Source: an uncultured Oscillospiraceae bacterium (GTDB lineage: Bacteria > Bacillota > Clostridia > Oscillospirales > Oscillospiraceae). Taken from it: a stretch of 52,493 nt of DNA. The notes below the pieces were generated by a model. The model worked only from the letters and a program-made list of their open reading frames with translations. It was not told the DNA's origin and made no database searches. How positions within the stretch are numbered: position 1 is the stretch's first letter; every line of letters starts with the position of its first letter. The stretch covers positions 1 to 52,493 of the forward strand of contig CANREY010000003.1 in assembly GCA_947629755.1 (NCBI GenBank). Direction: 5' to 3'. Position numbers and translations under genes: made by a program. Positions 27,566 through 36,350 of the stretch are shown here, piece by piece.

Positions 27566-29896
27566 TTAATATTCGCCAAGGTTCGTGCTGTCCACCAGCG
27601 TCACGCTTATGACAGCGCCGTAAGGCACCTCAGTGCCCTGCTCCACCGCCTGAGAGGCTATCTTCACCCCTGAGATGGTTGGCGACGCGCCGGAGGTATC
27701 GAGGAACAGGCCCAGATTCTGGAGCTTGTTTCTCGCCTGCTTCACGCTGAGGCCCGTAAGGTCCGGGACCTCCACCTGCTTCTCCTCCGGGCTCTCGCCC
27801 CGGTAGAGTATCAGCTGGCTCCCCGCCGCCACTTGGGCCCCCTGCGTGGGCATCTGGGCGGTGACCGTTTCGCCCTCGCCTATCTCCCTCACCGTCAGGC
27901 CCAGCTCGTTTATCTGCTCCCTTGCCGAGACTATGTCCTTCCCCGTGAATTTGGGCACCGTCACGTCAAGAAGCGCCTCCTCCTCCGGGGTGTAGTGGGG
28001 CTGTACGCCCAGATACGGCAGTACCTCGCCCATTATTTTTCCCACATACGGGGCCGCCATCTGGCCGCCGCCTATGTATATGCCGCTCTCACTGCTGGGG
28101 TTGTCGAGCACTAAGAGCACCGCGATCTCCGGGTCCTCCGTGGGAGCCACGCCGCAGAAGGACACCATGTACTCCTTCACGCCTGTCGCCACGAAAAGCG
28201 GCGTCTTTGTGGTGGTCCCCGTCTTCCCGCCCACGTTGTAGCCGGGGACGTAGGCGTTTGAACCCGTGCCGCCCTCGTCGGCCACCACTGAGCGCAGTAT
28301 ATCGGCCACTAAGGCGCTTGTCTCCTCGCTTATTACCTGCCTTACCACCTTGGGCTCGCGGGAGTACACTACCTCCCCGTCCTCGTTCTCTATCTCCTTT
28401 ACGATGTAGGGCTCCATGAGGTACCCGCCGTTCACCGCGGCGGACACCGCCGTTATCATCTGTATGGGCGTGACGTTGAAGGTTTGCCCGAAGGACGCGG
28501 CGGCCAGGGACGACTTGTCAAGGGGATTTAAAAACTGCTCATCAGTCCACCACTGGCCCTCCGTCTCGCCGGAGAGGTCCACGCCCGTCTTCTCCCTCAG
28601 CCCGAAGGCCCTGACGTAGTTATTGTACGTCTCCGCCCCTATTTTGAGCCCTATGTTCACGAAAGCCACGTTGCACGAGTGCATCGCCGCCTCTCTTAAG
28701 GTCTGGTCCCCGTGGCCTATGCGCTTCCAGCAGTTAAGGTCCGTGTCGCGGCCCGGTATGGTCCCGGCGGGTATTTTCGCGTTACAGCGGAAGTTGTCGT
28801 TTTCGTGTACGACGCCCTCCTCAAGCCCTATGGCCATGGTGATAATCTTGAATACCGACCCCGGCTCGTAGGTATCGGATAGCGCCATATCGCGCCACAT
28901 GGCGTACTGGGCGTCCTGTATGGCCTTGCTTCTCTCCTCCTCGTCCTCGATGAGGGCTATCTCCTTAAGCTTCTCCTCCGACAGCGTGAATGGGTCGTTA
29001 AGGTCGTAGGCGTTGGCGTTGGCAAGAGCCAGTATCTCCCCGGTCTTCACGTCCATGACTATGACGCACCCGCCGTTTTGTATATAGTTTGCCTTCATGG
29101 CCTGCTGGAGATACTTCTCCGCTATGGCCTGTATAGTGCTGTCCAGCGTCAGCGTCACGTCGTTGCCATCGATGGCGTCGTTATAGTTTTGGTAATTTTC
29201 AAAGAGCATCTGCGTGCCGTTCCGGGCCACCAGCCTCACCACCGAGCCGTTGGTGCCCTCAAGCTTTGAGTCATAGAGCGCCTCTATCCCCTCAAGCCCG
29301 TAGTTGTCCGTGCCCACAAAGCCAATGACGTGGCAGGCTAAAGACCCCATGGGGTAATAGCGCTTTGAGTCCTCCTCTATGTGGACCCCGGCGAGGCTGT
29401 TCTCCTTTATGAACTCCCTCACCTCGTCCGTCTTGTCCGCCTCAAGCTTCTTGGCCACGGTCTTGTACCAGCTCTTGGTGTCCTTCATCATCTCCAGCAT
29501 GGTCTCCCGGCTCACGCCCTGGTCGCCCAGTATCCTTTCAAGGCCCGTGGCTATGAGCTCCGGGTCGTCCCCGTAGCGCTTTTCGTTCTCCTTATACTCC
29601 TTGGTTGAGTATAGCTGGATCTCATAAGGCGATATGAACACGTTATACGCCGTGGCGCTCTGGGCCAGGGCGTTTTTGTTCGTGTCGTATATCGTCCCCC
29701 GTGAGGCCGCCACTGAGACGGTCCTTGTCTGCTGGTTCACGGCCTGCTCCTCGTAGAAGTCGTGGTCCACGATCATAAGCTTGTATAGTCTCCCCACCAG
29801 AACGGAAAAAGCAACTATGCCGCACACTAAAGCCAGGACAAGTGTGCGGCCAAGTATCATTTTATTCGGTCTCTGGGTACCCTTGGATCGTGCCAT
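27566..29896 (-). CDS. Class B penicillin-binding protein with two PASTA domains (FtsI/SpoVD type)
   Basis: A septal transpeptidase anchored by one N-terminal helix (about residues 15-37). The catalytic triad of motifs is intact: Ser347-VFK-350, Ser407-Cys-Asn409 and Lys558-Thr-Gly. The dimerisation domain precedes it. Two PASTA domains end the 776-residue chain (VTVPKFTGKDIVSAREQINE and VEVPDLTGLSVKQARNKLQN). Two PASTA units resemble Bacillus PBP2B, while SpoVD has one. With a single such gene in the cluster it probably serves vegetative division, and perhaps also sporulation; that is inferred. Confidence 0.95.
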   Translation of the reverse strand: MARSKGTQRPNKMILGRTLVLALVCGIVAFSVLVGRLYKLMIVDHDFYEEQAVNQQTRTVSVAASRGTIYDTNKNALAQSATAYNVFISPYEIQLYSTKEYKENEKRYGDDPELIATGLERILGDQGVSRETMLEMMKDTKSWYKTVAKKLEADKTDEVREFIKENSLAGVHIEEDSKRYYPMGSLACHVIGFVGTDNYGLEGIEALYDSKLEGTNGSVVRLVARNGTQMLFENYQNYNDAIDGNDVTLTLDSTIQAIAEKYLQQAMKANYIQNGGCVIVMDVKTGEILALANANAYDLNDPFTLSEEKLKEIALIEDEEERSKAIQDAQYAMWRDMALSDTYEPGSVFKIITMAIGLEEGVVHENDNFRCNAKIPAGTIPGRDTDLNCWKRIGHGDQTLREAAMHSCNVAFVNIGLKIGAETYNNYVRAFGLREKTGVDLSGETEGQWWTDEQFLNPLDKSSLAAASFGQTFNVTPIQMITAVSAAVNGGYLMEPYIVKEIENEDGEVVYSREPKVVRQVISEETSALVADILRSVVADEGGTGSNAYVPGYNVGGKTGTTTKTPLFVATGVKEYMVSFCGVAPTEDPEIAVLLVLDNPSSESGIYIGGGQMAAPYVGKIMGEVLPYLGVQPHYTPEEEALLDVTVPKFTGKDIVSAREQINELGLTVREIGEGETVTAQMPTQGAQVAAGSQLILYRGESPEEKQVEVPDLTGLSVKQARNKLQNLGLFLDTSGASPTISGVKIASQAVEQGTEVPYGAVISVTLVDSTNLGEY

Positions 29897-29960
29897 GTCA
29901 AACTCCTAAATCGCGCCCTGATGTGGAATGCCTATAATGCCTATAATAATTTATTGTCCA

Positions 29961-30518
29961 TCAGCTGAAATATTCCGGTATGGACTTTATGAATTTCACA
30001 AATCTGGCCGTCAGCGTGGCCGTCTCGTCCTCGTTCAATATCTGCGCCCTGTCGGAGAGTATCACGTTTGACCTGTCAAGCTCCGAGGTCTCCGCCTTCA
30101 CCATGCCGAGGATATTCACAGCGTAGGTCTCTATCTCCGACATATTGAAAAGCATGTTGTGCTTTATCTCCAGCGCCTCCCGTTGCTGCTCAAGCTCCGC
30201 TATGTCCGTCTCCACGGCCTTTATCTCCCCCGACAGTCCCGCCAGCCTCACGTGGCCTAACAGCACCACCACGAAAAGCGCCGCCACCGCTACGGCTCCC
30301 AGTATCGCCAAGAGCGGGAGCCCGAAGGCCTGGGCCTTCGCCTCCTCCTTGGCCGCGGCGCGCTCGCGGGCCCGCTCACGGGCACGCTCAAGGGCGTATT
30401 CGTCATATGACCGCTCCTTTTGCGGGAGCTCGTACTCCTCGGCCGTCCGGTCAAGGTCGTAGGCCACGTTGCCGTAAACGGCTCCGGAGGCGTATCTCAT
30501 TTGCGCTGTTGCTGCCAT
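29961..30518 (-). CDS. ftsL: FtsL/DivIC-like septum protein
   Basis: A 185-residue bitopic protein in the FtsL position of the cluster. The cytoplasmic N-terminus is long and very charged, with an Arg-Glu-Ala run (ERARERARERAAAKEEAKA). One membrane helix (about 68-90) leads into an extracellular leucine-zipper-like coiled coil (IAELEQQREALEIKHNMLFN). FtsL links FtsQ and DivIC to the septal synthase. FtsL is a low-similarity family, so the call rests on topology and position between rsmH and the PBP gene. Confidence 0.82.
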   Translation of the reverse strand: MAATAQMRYASGAVYGNVAYDLDRTAEEYELPQKERSYDEYALERARERARERAAAKEEAKAQAFGLPLLAILGAVAVAALFVVVLLGHVRLAGLSGEIKAVETDIAELEQQREALEIKHNMLFNMSEIETYAVNILGMVKAETSELDRSNVILSDRAQILNEDETATLTARFVKFIKSIPEYFS

Positions 30519-30554
30519 ATCTTCCGGTCCTTTCGGGTTTTTTCTGTCCTTCGC

Positions 30555-31487
30555 TCAAAGCCTCTGGGCTATCCTGAGCTTGGCGCTCCGTGAGCGGGGA
30601 TTTTCCTCAAGCTCCCGCTCCGACGGCGTTATGGGCTTTCTCGTCACGCTCTCCACCGTCTTTTTAAAGCCGCACACGCACACCGGAAAATCCGGCGGGC
30701 AGGTACAGCCGTTCTCTCTTGCCCTGATGGCGCTCTTTACTATCCGGTCCTCCAGCGAGTGGAAGCTTATAACGCAAAGCCTCCCGCCGGGCGCGAGCCT
30801 GTCCAGCGCCGTGTCCAGCATGTCCCTGAGCGCTCCAAGCTCGTCGTTCACGGCGATCCTTATGGCCTGAAAGCACCTTTTCGCCGGGTGCTGTTTCTCC
30901 CGGAGGGCCGCCGCCGGCATGGCCGACTTTATAACGTCAACCAGCTCCAGCGTAGTCTCTATGGGTTTCTCCGCCCGCCGCCTCGCTATGGCCCCGGCTA
31001 TGCGCCCTGAGTAGCGCTCCTCGCCGTACTCAAAAAATATCCTCCGAAGCTCCGCCTCCTCCCACGAGTTCACAAGCTCGTAGGCCGTCAGCGTATCCTG
31101 CTTGTCCATTCGCATATCCAGCGGCGCGTCCGCCATGTAGGAAAATCCCCGGCTTGGGTCGTCCAGCTGTGGGGAGGACACCCCCAAATCAAAGAGCATT
31201 CCGTCGGCTTTTTGTATCCCAAGCCCGTCCAGTATGGCGCCAAGGTTGCGAAAATTGTCCCTGACCAGCGTCACCCTGTCGGCCCAAGGCCGGAGACGCT
31301 CTCCGGCCTCGTCTATCGCCGCCTGGTCGCGGTCAATGCCGATGAGCCGGCCAGTGGTCAGCTTTTCGGCAATGACCGCGGAATGGCCGCCCCGCCCGAG
31401 CGTGCCATCTACATAGATGCCGTCAGGTCTCAACCTGAGTCCCTCGATACATTCCTGAAGAAGTACCGGCACATGGACTCCGCCCAT
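30555..31487 (-). CDS. rsmH: 16S rRNA m4C1402 methyltransferase RsmH (MraW)
   Basis: The N-terminus HVPVLLQECIEGL and the SAM-binding stretch YVDGTLGRGGHS (near residue 25) are hallmarks of RsmH. The C-terminal block VISFHSLEDRIVKSAIR, then KPITPSERELEENPRSRSAK, is diagnostic. Length 310 is normal. Its ATG overlaps the mraZ stop by one base. Confidence 0.97.
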   Translation of the reverse strand: MGGVHVPVLLQECIEGLRLRPDGIYVDGTLGRGGHSAVIAEKLTTGRLIGIDRDQAAIDEAGERLRPWADRVTLVRDNFRNLGAILDGLGIQKADGMLFDLGVSSPQLDDPSRGFSYMADAPLDMRMDKQDTLTAYELVNSWEEAELRRIFFEYGEERYSGRIAGAIARRRAEKPIETTLELVDVIKSAMPAAALREKQHPAKRCFQAIRIAVNDELGALRDMLDTALDRLAPGGRLCVISFHSLEDRIVKSAIRARENGCTCPPDFPVCVCGFKKTVESVTRKPITPSERELEENPRSRSAKLRIAQRL

Positions 31488-31903
31488 CAGAAGTCGAGCT
31501 CCTGAAGCACCTCGGCGATATTTTCAGGCGTGGTCTCCACCGTGTCAATGGCGTCCCACGCGCTCTCGTCCCAAAGCTCCGCGCACTCGCCCGCGCCGAC
31601 AACGGCCACGTTCTTATCCAAGGCCGCGAAATCTCTCAGCGCCTGAGGAAGGAGTATCCTCCCTTGGCTGTCTATCTCGCATTTGGCCGCGTGGGCAAAC
31701 AGCGGACGCATTTTTATCTGCTTTACTCTGGGCATTGCCTTTATCTTGTCCATGAACCGCTCCCAGCTCTCCGCCGAGTAGGCCGTCAGGCACCGCTCCA
31801 TGGATATGGTCACATAAAAGACCTCGCCCAGCTCCTCCCGGATACGTGAAGGTATGGCAAGACGGCCCTTGGTGTCTATCGTGTGTCTGTATACGCCTGT
31901 CAT
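31487..31903 (-). CDS. mraZ: Division-cluster regulator MraZ
   Basis: A 138-residue protein made of two AbrB-like SpoVT/MraZ half-domains, each with a DxKGR or DxQGR motif (TIDTKGRLAIPSRIREELG and IDSQGRILLPQALRDFA). It binds direct repeats in its own promoter. The second of two close ATGs is chosen because AAAGGAGG lies 7 bases before it. First gene of the division cluster, just downstream of a matching operator. Confidence 0.95.
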   Translation of the reverse strand: MTGVYRHTIDTKGRLAIPSRIREELGEVFYVTISMERCLTAYSAESWERFMDKIKAMPRVKQIKMRPLFAHAAKCEIDSQGRILLPQALRDFAALDKNVAVVGAGECAELWDESAWDAIDTVETTPENIAEVLQELDF

Positions 31904-31938
31904 CGCCATGCCTCCTTTTTCATGTCTTTGTGTGGGTT

Positions 31939-31968
31939 ATTTGTGCACTTCTCCCCACTTCTCCCCAC
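31939..31968 (-). promoter_or_regulatory. MraZ operator: three 10-bp direct repeats
   Basis: On the minus strand two perfect GTGGGGAGAA units follow each other and a third, degenerate unit GTGCACAAAT comes next. All share a 10-bp phase, so they lie on one face of the helix. They start 12 bases after the -10 box, matching the place and GTGGG-type repeats described for MraZ in E. coli. Confidence 0.8.
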
Positions 31969-31980
31969 CGGGTTGGTTTT

Positions 31981-32009
31981 ATTATATGTTCCCCGCCCAA
32001 AAAATGCAA
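31981..32009 (-). promoter_or_regulatory. Promoter of the mraZ division cluster
   Basis: TTGCAT, 17 bases, TATAAT on the minus strand, ahead of the MraZ boxes. Confidence 0.82.
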
Positions 32010-32135
32010 GAGCTAATTTTATGTTTCTCAAAATTTTTTTAAATTTTAGTGTTGACATAATAGTAAAACCACAATATATGCTAAATCCGCCTTTTTCGGC
32101 CCATTTGAGACATGTCGCCAGTGGACATAAAAATA

Positions 32136-32163
32136 GCCCTCAGGGTTATGTAACCCTGAGGGC
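32136..32163 (-). terminator. Terminator of the uvrC-rsmD-coaD operon
   Basis: Perfect 12-bp stem GCCCTCAGGGTT / AACCCTGAGGGC with a 4-base loop, followed on the minus strand by TATTTTTATG. Confidence 0.88.
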
Positions 32164-32201
32164 TTGCCAATATCTGTAATATTTGTTGGCTTTTATTTAC
32201 T

Positions 32202-32714
32202 TTACAGCTCGATGTCCGTCTCATTCACCGGCGACGCGGAGGACTGGGGCATCACGCTGGCTGAGGCGGCCCGGAACCGGGAGCGGGAATCCCTCACCTC
32301 GCCCAAGGCCTCGTTTATGGCCTCCTCCGTGCGCCTCAATGCATCGTCGGCATAGTCGTTGGCTATGCGCCGAAGCTCGTTGGACTTGGACTCGGCGGCG
32401 GAGATTATCTCGTTGGCCCGTATCTTGGCGGCCCTGACTACCTCCTCCTGGTCCACAAGCTGTCTTGCCCTCTGCTCGGCCACCTTGCGCATGGACTCGG
32501 CCTCGCGCTTGGCGTTGTTCACATACTCCGTGCGGGAGGCCACCAGCCTCTTGGCCTCGGCCAGCTCGCCGGGGAGCTGTGCCTTGATCTCGTCAAGGAG
32601 ATCCAGCACCTTGTCCCTCTCGATGACGCACTTCTCCGCCCCCAGGGGCAGTCCCCAGGCGTCGGTGATCATCGAGTACAGCATGTCTATGAGCTCCTGA
32701 ACGTCGTTTCCCAT
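32202..32714 (-). CDS. Coiled-coil protein, DivIVA/ATPase-H-like, function unknown
   Basis: About 170 residues, mostly one long charged helix (roughly residues 45-150, e.g. AEAKRLVASRTEYVNNAKRE) after a short conserved head (DVQELIDMLYSMITDAWGLP). Similar proteins next to coaD in Clostridia are annotated only as ATPase-like or hypothetical. Two ATGs lie six bases apart; the inner one has better spacing to AAAGGA, so it is used. It is the last gene of the uvrC-rsmD-coaD operon. A structural or polar-scaffold role is possible, but I do not assign one. Confidence 0.7.
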   Translation of the reverse strand: MGNDVQELIDMLYSMITDAWGLPLGAEKCVIERDKVLDLLDEIKAQLPGELAEAKRLVASRTEYVNNAKREAESMRKVAEQRARQLVDQEEVVRAAKIRANEIISAAESKSNELRRIANDYADDALRRTEEAINEALGEVRDSRSRFRAASASVMPQSSASPVNETDIEL

Positions 32715-32757
32715 TTTCATTTTCCTTTCTTATATATGTAGGTTCTTTATCCCGTGG

Positions 32758-33240
32758 TCAGTTTTTTGATAACCTTCTCAGCACGTCGGCCGTTATCTCC
32801 CTTGGCACCACCTTTGATATGTCCGCGTTGTAGGTGGCCATCTCCCTTGCGATGGTGGAAGATAAATATGTATACTTCTCGTCCGCCGTGAGAAACACCG
32901 TCTCTATCTCCGGGGCCAGCTTCTTATTTAGAAGCGCTATCTGAAACTCCATCTCAAAGTCAGACACGGCCCTCAGGCCCTTTATTATGAACCCGGCCTC
33001 CTGCTCTCTTGCGAAATCCACCAAGAGCCCGTCGCAGGTGGCCACGTCAACGTTGCCGTACTTTCCCGTGACACGCCGCACAAAGTCCGCCCGCTCCTGA
33101 AGCGTAAAAGTGGGCCTCTTGGCGGAGTTGACCGCCACGCAGACCACCACCCTGTCAAATATCCGGGAGGCTCTCTTTATAATATTCAAATGCCCCAATG
33201 TTATTGGGTCAAAGGATCCGGGGTATACCGCTGTCTTCAT
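32758..33240 (-). CDS. coaD: Pantetheine-phosphate adenylyltransferase
   Basis: CoaD makes dephospho-CoA from 4'-phosphopantetheine and ATP. The nucleotidyltransferase loop GSFDPITLGHLNII lies near the N-terminus and YTYLSST holds the ISST-like phosphate motif. Length 160 is standard. The ATG 2 bases after the rsmD stop is chosen; GAGG lies 8 bases before it. rsmD-coaD is a frequent bacterial pair. Confidence 0.97.
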   Translation of the reverse strand: MKTAVYPGSFDPITLGHLNIIKRASRIFDRVVVCVAVNSAKRPTFTLQERADFVRRVTGKYGNVDVATCDGLLVDFAREQEAGFIIKGLRAVSDFEMEFQIALLNKKLAPEIETVFLTADEKYTYLSSTIAREMATYNADISKVVPREITADVLRRLSKN

Positions 33241-33242
33241 GG

Positions 33243-33782
33243 TCAAATCCTCGTAAACGTCGTAAGCTTTATCCTGCCATAGCCGTACTCACGGGCTGTA
33301 AATCTGTCCTCCGGGAGCTTCAGCAACTCCTTTTCCCGTGGGCTTTCACAAATCATTATACCATTTTTATTCAATATGTCAAACCCTCCGAGAATTTTTA
33401 TCGCTTTTTCCAATAGATCCGTGGCGTAGGGCGGGTCAAGGAACACAAGGTCGAAGCCCTCCGCCGACTCAAGATAGGCTATGGAGTCGTATTTCAGCAC
33501 CTTCGCCGCCGCCTCAAGCCCCGTGGCCCTCAGATTTTCCCGCACTATTTTCAGCGCCTCCGGGCTCCTGTCCACGAACACGCACTCCGAGGCCCCGCGA
33601 CTGAGCGCCTCTATCCCCAGCTGTCCCGTGCCGGCGAAAAGGTCCAGCACCCTTGCCCCCGGTACGGAGAACTGGACTATGTTGAACATAGCCTCCTTCA
33701 CCTTGTCCGTCGTGGGCCGAATGTCGTAATTTTCCGGCTCCCGGAGCCTCCTGCCCCTGGCCGATCCCGTTATGACTCTCAT
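33243..33782 (-). CDS. rsmD: 16S rRNA m2G966 methyltransferase RsmD
   Basis: A 179-residue Rossmann methyltransferase. RVITGSARGRRL opens the protein, DLFAGTGQLGIEALSRGA is the SAM site, and VFLDPPYA is the DPPY catalytic motif of N2-guanine methylases. It overlaps uvrC by 4 bases. Confidence 0.95.
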   Translation of the reverse strand: MRVITGSARGRRLREPENYDIRPTTDKVKEAMFNIVQFSVPGARVLDLFAGTGQLGIEALSRGASECVFVDRSPEALKIVRENLRATGLEAAAKVLKYDSIAYLESAEGFDLVFLDPPYATDLLEKAIKILGGFDILNKNGIMICESPREKELLKLPEDRFTAREYGYGRIKLTTFTRI

Positions 33783-35605
33783 TTTTCTTCCCCTTCGTGG
33801 AAATTGTCGTATACCGCCTTGGCCGCGTTTTTCGGTATGACGGTGGAAAGCTCCTCCAAGCTCGCGCTCTCGATTGCATTCACGCTCTTAAAGTGCCGCA
33901 GAAGCTCCGCCTTTCGCTTCTCCCCCACTCCCTCAATGCCGTCGAGCCGGGACTTCTTCACCCGCTTTGACCTTAAGGAGCGGTGGTACTCAATGGCGAA
34001 CCTGTGCGTCTCCTCCTGTATGTTCCCAATGAACGCGAAAGCCGCCGGGTTTGCCTGTATGCCTATCTCCCGGCCCTCCGGCGTCACAAGGGCCCTTGTG
34101 CGGTGCCTGTCGTCCTTGACCATGCCGAACACCGGCACGTGTACCCCGGTACTCTCCATGGCCTCCCGTGCCGCCTCGGCGTGCCTGTCCCCGCCGTCTA
34201 TGAGCAGCAGGTCCGGAAGCTCCGAAAAGCTCTCGTCGCCCTTCGCGTATCTTACGAACCTCCTCCCCACGGCCTCACGCATGGAGCCGTAGTCGTCCTG
34301 CCCCTCTATTGTTTTCATCTTGAATTTTTTATATTCGCTCTTTTTCGGCTTCCCGTCCACGAACACCACCATGGAGGCCACCACGTCGTCAGCCCCCGTG
34401 TTTGAAATATCGAAGCTCTCCACTCTTTTCGGGATATTCTCAAGCCCCAGCGCCCCCATGAGCCACTGGGCCGTCTTTGAGACCCTCTCGGTGGCGGTGG
34501 TGTTCCGCTCCACCTCCTCCTTGGCGTTGACCCCGGCGGCCAGTATAAACTGCCTGTACATTCCCCTCTGTGGCGTGGTCACATTGACCGCGTGGCCCGC
34601 CTTCTCAGTCAAAAACCTTGAAAGCTCCTCCATATCCTCCGTCTCCACGGGCAGGAGCACCCGCGAGGGTATGAGCTCCGCGTCCATATAGTACTGCCTC
34701 ACAAGGAGCGACACCGACTCCGCCACGTCCCCCATGGGGTCCTCAAAAAGCTCGCAGTCCTTGGCTAAAAGCTGTCCCTGAACATAGTGGAGCACCGCGA
34801 AGGCCGACTTGGCCTCCCCCTCGAAAAATCCCACGGCGTCCGTATCGGAAGCCCCCTTGTTGAGAACCGTCTGACGCGTCTCCAATAGCTCCAGCGCCTT
34901 CACCGTGTCCCGGAGCTTCGCGGCCTCCTCGAACCTGAGCTCCTCCGCCGCCTTTGTCATCTTCTCCGTAAGCTCCGCCGTCAGCTCCCGGCCCCGGCCC
35001 TTGAGCACCATGACCGCCTCCGCCACGCGGGCCTTGTAGTCCTCCTCCGCCGGCACTCCCCGGCACCAGGCGTCGCACACGCCCATGTGGTGGTTAAGGC
35101 ATGGCCGCTCACGGCCTATATCCCTCGGAAACCTCCGGGTGCAGGTGGGGAGCTTCAGCGCCTTCAACAATAGCTCCAGCGCCGTCTTCGTGTTCCCGCG
35201 GGAGCCGAAGGGCCCATAATACTCCGCCCCGTCCTTCCCCCTCCGGGAGGCTATGGAGAAGCGCGGATAGGGGCTTTTTATGTCCAGCCTTATAAAGGGA
35301 TACCCCTTGTCGTCCTTTAAAAGTATGTTGTACTTTGGCTTATAGTGCTTTATGAGGGAGTTTTCCAGCACCAGCGCCTCAAACTCCGACTTTGCGATTA
35401 TGACCTCAAAGTCGTCGATGTTGGAGATCATGGCCTCGGTCTTAAGGTTGTGAGAGCCGTGGAAATAGGAGCTCACCCTGTTTTTCAGCGCCTTGGCCTT
35501 CCCCACATAAATAACCGTCCCGTCAGCGGCGTGCATGATATAACACCCCGGTTTGAGCGGCAGCGCCCCCGCCTTCTCCCTCAATTCATCAAGCTTCCTG
35601 TTCAT
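33779..35605 (-). CDS. uvrC: Excinuclease ABC subunit C
   Basis: UvrC makes both incisions in nucleotide excision repair. Domain order is complete in 608 residues: the GIY-YIG nuclease (PGCYIMHAADGTVIYVGKAK), the UVR domain (EELRFEEAAKLRDTVKALE), the RNase H-like nuclease (ESFDISNTGADDVVASMVVF), and tandem helix-hairpin-helix units (LDGIEGVGEKRKAELLRHFK). AGAGGTG precedes the ATG. First gene of the uvrC-rsmD-coaD-coiled-coil operon. No clear promoter was seen in the 80 bases upstream. Confidence 0.97.
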   Translation of the reverse strand: MNRKLDELREKAGALPLKPGCYIMHAADGTVIYVGKAKALKNRVSSYFHGSHNLKTEAMISNIDDFEVIIAKSEFEALVLENSLIKHYKPKYNILLKDDKGYPFIRLDIKSPYPRFSIASRRGKDGAEYYGPFGSRGNTKTALELLLKALKLPTCTRRFPRDIGRERPCLNHHMGVCDAWCRGVPAEEDYKARVAEAVMVLKGRGRELTAELTEKMTKAAEELRFEEAAKLRDTVKALELLETRQTVLNKGASDTDAVGFFEGEAKSAFAVLHYVQGQLLAKDCELFEDPMGDVAESVSLLVRQYYMDAELIPSRVLLPVETEDMEELSRFLTEKAGHAVNVTTPQRGMYRQFILAAGVNAKEEVERNTTATERVSKTAQWLMGALGLENIPKRVESFDISNTGADDVVASMVVFVDGKPKKSEYKKFKMKTIEGQDDYGSMREAVGRRFVRYAKGDESFSELPDLLLIDGGDRHAEAAREAMESTGVHVPVFGMVKDDRHRTRALVTPEGREIGIQANPAAFAFIGNIQEETHRFAIEYHRSLRSKRVKKSRLDGIEGVGEKRKAELLRHFKSVNAIESASLEELSTVIPKNAAKAVYDNFHEGEEK

Positions 35606-35683
35606 TCCACACCTCTTTCCCCTCGTCCTTGCGCGCTCTGATGTCCGCTGACAAGCTCCAACTAAGCGTACCCTAAATCAAAT

Positions 35684-35857
35684 ATTTTTCGCAAGGACAT
35701 GCGCCTTGCGAAAAATACCTTTTGTCACGCAAGTGTGCCGCTTGCGGCGCGCGCGGCGTGACGGCAGGAAAAATTTGCGAATAGGTCCGCAGACCTTTTC
35801 GCGAATTTTTCCGCACGTTCCCCTTTGTCAGCAAAGGCCCCATGGGCCTTTGCTGAC
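35684..35857 (+). repeat. Dispersed structured repeat, copy R2 (complete, compact form)
   Basis: Four stems lie in order in the gap between ptsH and uvrC. (1) ATTTTTCGCAAGG / CCTTGCGAAAAAT, a perfect 13-bp hairpin. (2) A core closed by GTCACGC (35724) / GCGTGAC (35756) with inner GCCGCttGCGGC and flanking AGTGT and GCGCG. (3) A long hairpin 35767-35812 ending in AGGTCcgcaGACCT. (4) A palindrome GTCAGCAAAGGCCC / GGGCCTTTGCTGAC. The same order recurs at 47.5 kb with different but still paired stem sequences. The remaining bases 35606-35683 hold nothing I can name. Confidence 0.85.
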
Positions 35858-35861
35858 ATTT

Positions 35862-35898
35862 AAAGCGGCCTGTTTCATTTTTTGAAACAGGCCGCTTT
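35862..35898. terminator. Terminator after the HPr-like gene
   Basis: A 15-bp perfect stem AAAGCGGCCTGTTTC / GAAACAGGCCGCTTT starting 16 bases past the stop codon. The T-tract is better on the plus strand (TTTTATAT), so it may act both ways. Confidence 0.75.
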
Positions 35899-35913
35899 TA
35901 TATGCGCATTAAA

Positions 35914-36177
35914 TTACTCGGCGAAGTCGTGGGAGATGAGCTCGCACAGCGTCTCAACGGCACGCTCCTCGTCCTCGCCATCGGCGGAGATGGAGACGGA
36001 CATGCCCTTGATTATCCCCAGAGACAGGACGCCCAGAAGGCTCTTGGCGTTGACGCGCCGCTCCTCCTTCTCTATCCAGACCTGGCACTTGAACTCGTTG
36101 GCTTTCTGGGTGAAAAACGTCGCGGGCCTCGCGCGGAGTCCGACCTGATTTTTGACCTCTACTGTTTTAGCAAACAT
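35914..36177 (-). CDS. HPr-like regulatory protein with Arg in place of His15 (Crh-like)
   Basis: An 87-residue HPr-fold protein. The active-site histidine that accepts phosphate from EI is replaced: positions 12-18 read VGLRARP, with Arg15 encoded by CGC. Ser46, the HprK target, is kept in VNAKSLLGVLSLG. It therefore cannot act as a normal PTS phosphocarrier. It resembles Bacillus Crh (Gln15), which only signals to CcpA after HprK phosphorylation. hprK is also in this window. It has a good promoter, AAGGAGG ribosome site and terminator, so it is expressed alone. Similar Arg15 proteins are, from memory, common in Clostridia and often labelled HPr. Confidence 0.92.
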   Translation of the reverse strand: MFAKTVEVKNQVGLRARPATFFTQKANEFKCQVWIEKEERRVNAKSLLGVLSLGIIKGMSVSISADGEDEERAVETLCELISHDFAE

Positions 36178-36237
36178 GTATGCCCCTCCTTATTAAAGTG
36201 CGTGTAGCCGACGCTTGAGCTTTGTTAGAATAAAAAT

Positions 36238-36266
36238 ATTTTACCAAAGCGCGCCCCGCCCGTCAA
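36238..36266 (-). promoter_or_regulatory. Promoter of the HPr-like gene
   Basis: TTGACG, 17 bases, TAAAAT on the minus strand, 60 bases before the ATG. Confidence 0.78.
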
Positions 36267-36350
36267 TAAATAATAGTGTTGAATATTGAAGATAATTTCG
36301 TGAGGTTTAGCGTCATTTTGACAAATATGTCACATTTACTACAAATCCTC

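Noticed and set aside
35684-35857. R2 as a CRISPR array or an ordinary terminator
   Set aside because: There are no evenly spaced identical repeats, and the ptsH terminator is a separate hairpin at 35862-35898. The ordered, covarying stems fit a structured repeat better.
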